Positions 63,301-64,000 of a stretch of 64,000 nt of DNA are shown here, in pieces. The notes beneath the pieces were generated by a model. That model searched no databases. It saw only the letters and a list, made by a program, of their open reading frames with translations, and was not told the DNA's origin. Each line of letters opens with the position of its first letter. Position 1 is the first letter of the stretch. Origin of the DNA: Panopea generosa (taxonomy: Eukaryota > Mollusca > Bivalvia > Adapedonta > Hiatellidae); assembly GCA_029582155.1 (NCBI GenBank), contig CM055900.1, positions 77,730,731-77,794,730 on the forward strand, in the 5' to 3' direction. Position numbers and translations under genes: made by a program.

Positions 63301-64000
63301 AGTTGTTTGAAATTCGTTTCTGTGGTGTTCAATAACAGATTTAGCCAGCATTATGTGTTTTTCATCATCTATTGCACTACATTGTAGATAGAGGATTTCA
63401 TCTTCTGATTCTAACCAAAAGTTTTGCATCCGTAACGACAGCTGTTTTTCTGATTTGAAGGCTCCGAGCTTGTCAATCTGTGTTTTTCTTTCTGACACAT
63501 TGTGTAAACCTTTTGTATGGATATTGCTGTTTGTGAATACTATGGTCATTAGGCCGTCGGTATTTCCATTTAACTTATCAAGTTGATATTGCAACAGATC
63601 TTTCATTCCACCATGTACTGGTAAATTGAAAAATTGCTCCTTGATATTTTCAGAGTCGCTTGCAATATTTGGATCTATTACTCTACACAGTCGTAAGACC
63701 GTCTCGGGTTTAATGATCCATAATAATTCTGTTTTGTATTGTGAAATTATCATGTCTTTGTTTTCATCGTCTGGCAATTCCTTATCAAACTTAAGAATAA
63801 GGGATGCGACCATGTCCTCGCTGTATATTGGAAAGGCATCCTTTTTTGTAAATGTTTTACCTTTTATATTGCAGAGTCCATCAATCCATCGTTCCAAATA
63901 CAATATTAGATCACTTTGTTCCTTGTTAAGAATATCGGCAAATCGTAGGTACTGCTTTTCAAATCTGTTCAAAAATGGGGGATCGGTATAATCAATTTTG
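57388..64000 (-). CDS. RNF213-like giant AAA+/E3-type protein, C-terminal half, one exon, 5' partial
   Basis: The frame is open to the window edge (nine more codons lie before the TTG at 63972), so the start is outside the window. Residues are numbered from 63972. The edge reads DPPFLNRFEKQ, typical of the end of the RNF213 AAA+ motor. Then come a helical stalk (about 20-600), an acidic/Ser-rich linker (about 605-850), a RING-position segment (about 914-960), a second acidic insert (about 1050-1147), an RZ-finger-like segment (C1511, C1513, C1520, C1526, C1529) and the RNF213 C-terminal region (about 1870-2195). RNF213 proteins are ubiquitin ligases active at membranes and lipid droplets in innate defence; that role is inferred here from the family. 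Most RING zinc ligands are missing and the RZ His is Tyr1515, so ligase activity is doubtful. The exon probably ends at a GAG|GTAATT donor after residue 2195; reading through adds 15 residues to a TGA at 57340-57342. It could be a paralogue rather than the RNF213 orthologue. Confidence 0.85.

Noticed and set aside
63970..63972. Start codon of the RNF213-like frame
   Set aside because: The codon is TTG, and the frame continues open to the window edge with family-like sequence, so it is not the real start.
63626..63991. 121-codon plus-strand frame
   Set aside because: Shadow of the large exon on the opposite strand.

Overview
The window looks like nuclear DNA from a marine invertebrate, most likely a bivalve mollusc. 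It is AT-rich, intron-rich and dense in minisatellites. It carries several families of tRNA-derived SINEs, pearl/Helitron-like short elements with an internal tandem core, and a palindromic MITE. The one gene I can recognise is a very large RNF213-type gene, a family that is expanded in molluscs. The organism call is inference from this style of repeats and this gene. I cannot run a search.

Right end, minus strand (about 55.2-64.0 kb): the C-terminal half of an RNF213-like protein lies in one exon of more than 6.6 kb that runs off the window edge, so the true start is outside. It keeps the end of the AAA+ motor, the E3 shell and the C-terminal region. The position of the RING has lost nearly all zinc ligands, and the RZ finger has Tyr where the family has His. 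A good splice donor lies just before the in-frame stop and joins in phase to a 42-codon exon at 56.2-56.4 kb. A further in-phase exon candidate lies at 55.2-55.3 kb.

Left end, minus strand (about 0.8-11.5 kb): three short, phase-compatible exons make a small unrecognised gene. Its first exon has a clean ATG, an upstream in-frame stop and a consensus donor. A CpG-containing promoter with YY1-like and E2F-like motifs lies just upstream. Its long introns hold 47-bp and 22-bp minisatellites, a hAT-like element and SINEs.

Middle (about 12-55 kb): almost entirely repeats. In order these are 24-bp and 42-bp minisatellites, a TA/TGTACA-rich array, a 6.8-kb satellite of 130-bp units that seems to descend from a SINE, a second 24-bp array, a 49-bp array with a duplicated block of unit variants, a 5.4-kb family of ~31/93-bp repeats split by transposable elements, two pentanucleotide arrays, a 75-bp array, a 3-kb array of 48-bp units, and two blocks of old, badly decayed long tandem repeats (47.5-54.3 kb). 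A weak plus-strand gene candidate with phase-compatible exons lies at 31.6-33.0 kb.

Most long open frames here are artefacts of tandem repeats whose period is a multiple of three, or the shadow of the large exon. The clearest biological oddity is the RNF213-like protein with a decayed RING and altered RZ finger. The clearest genomic oddities are the SINE-derived satellite and the hidden small-exon gene.
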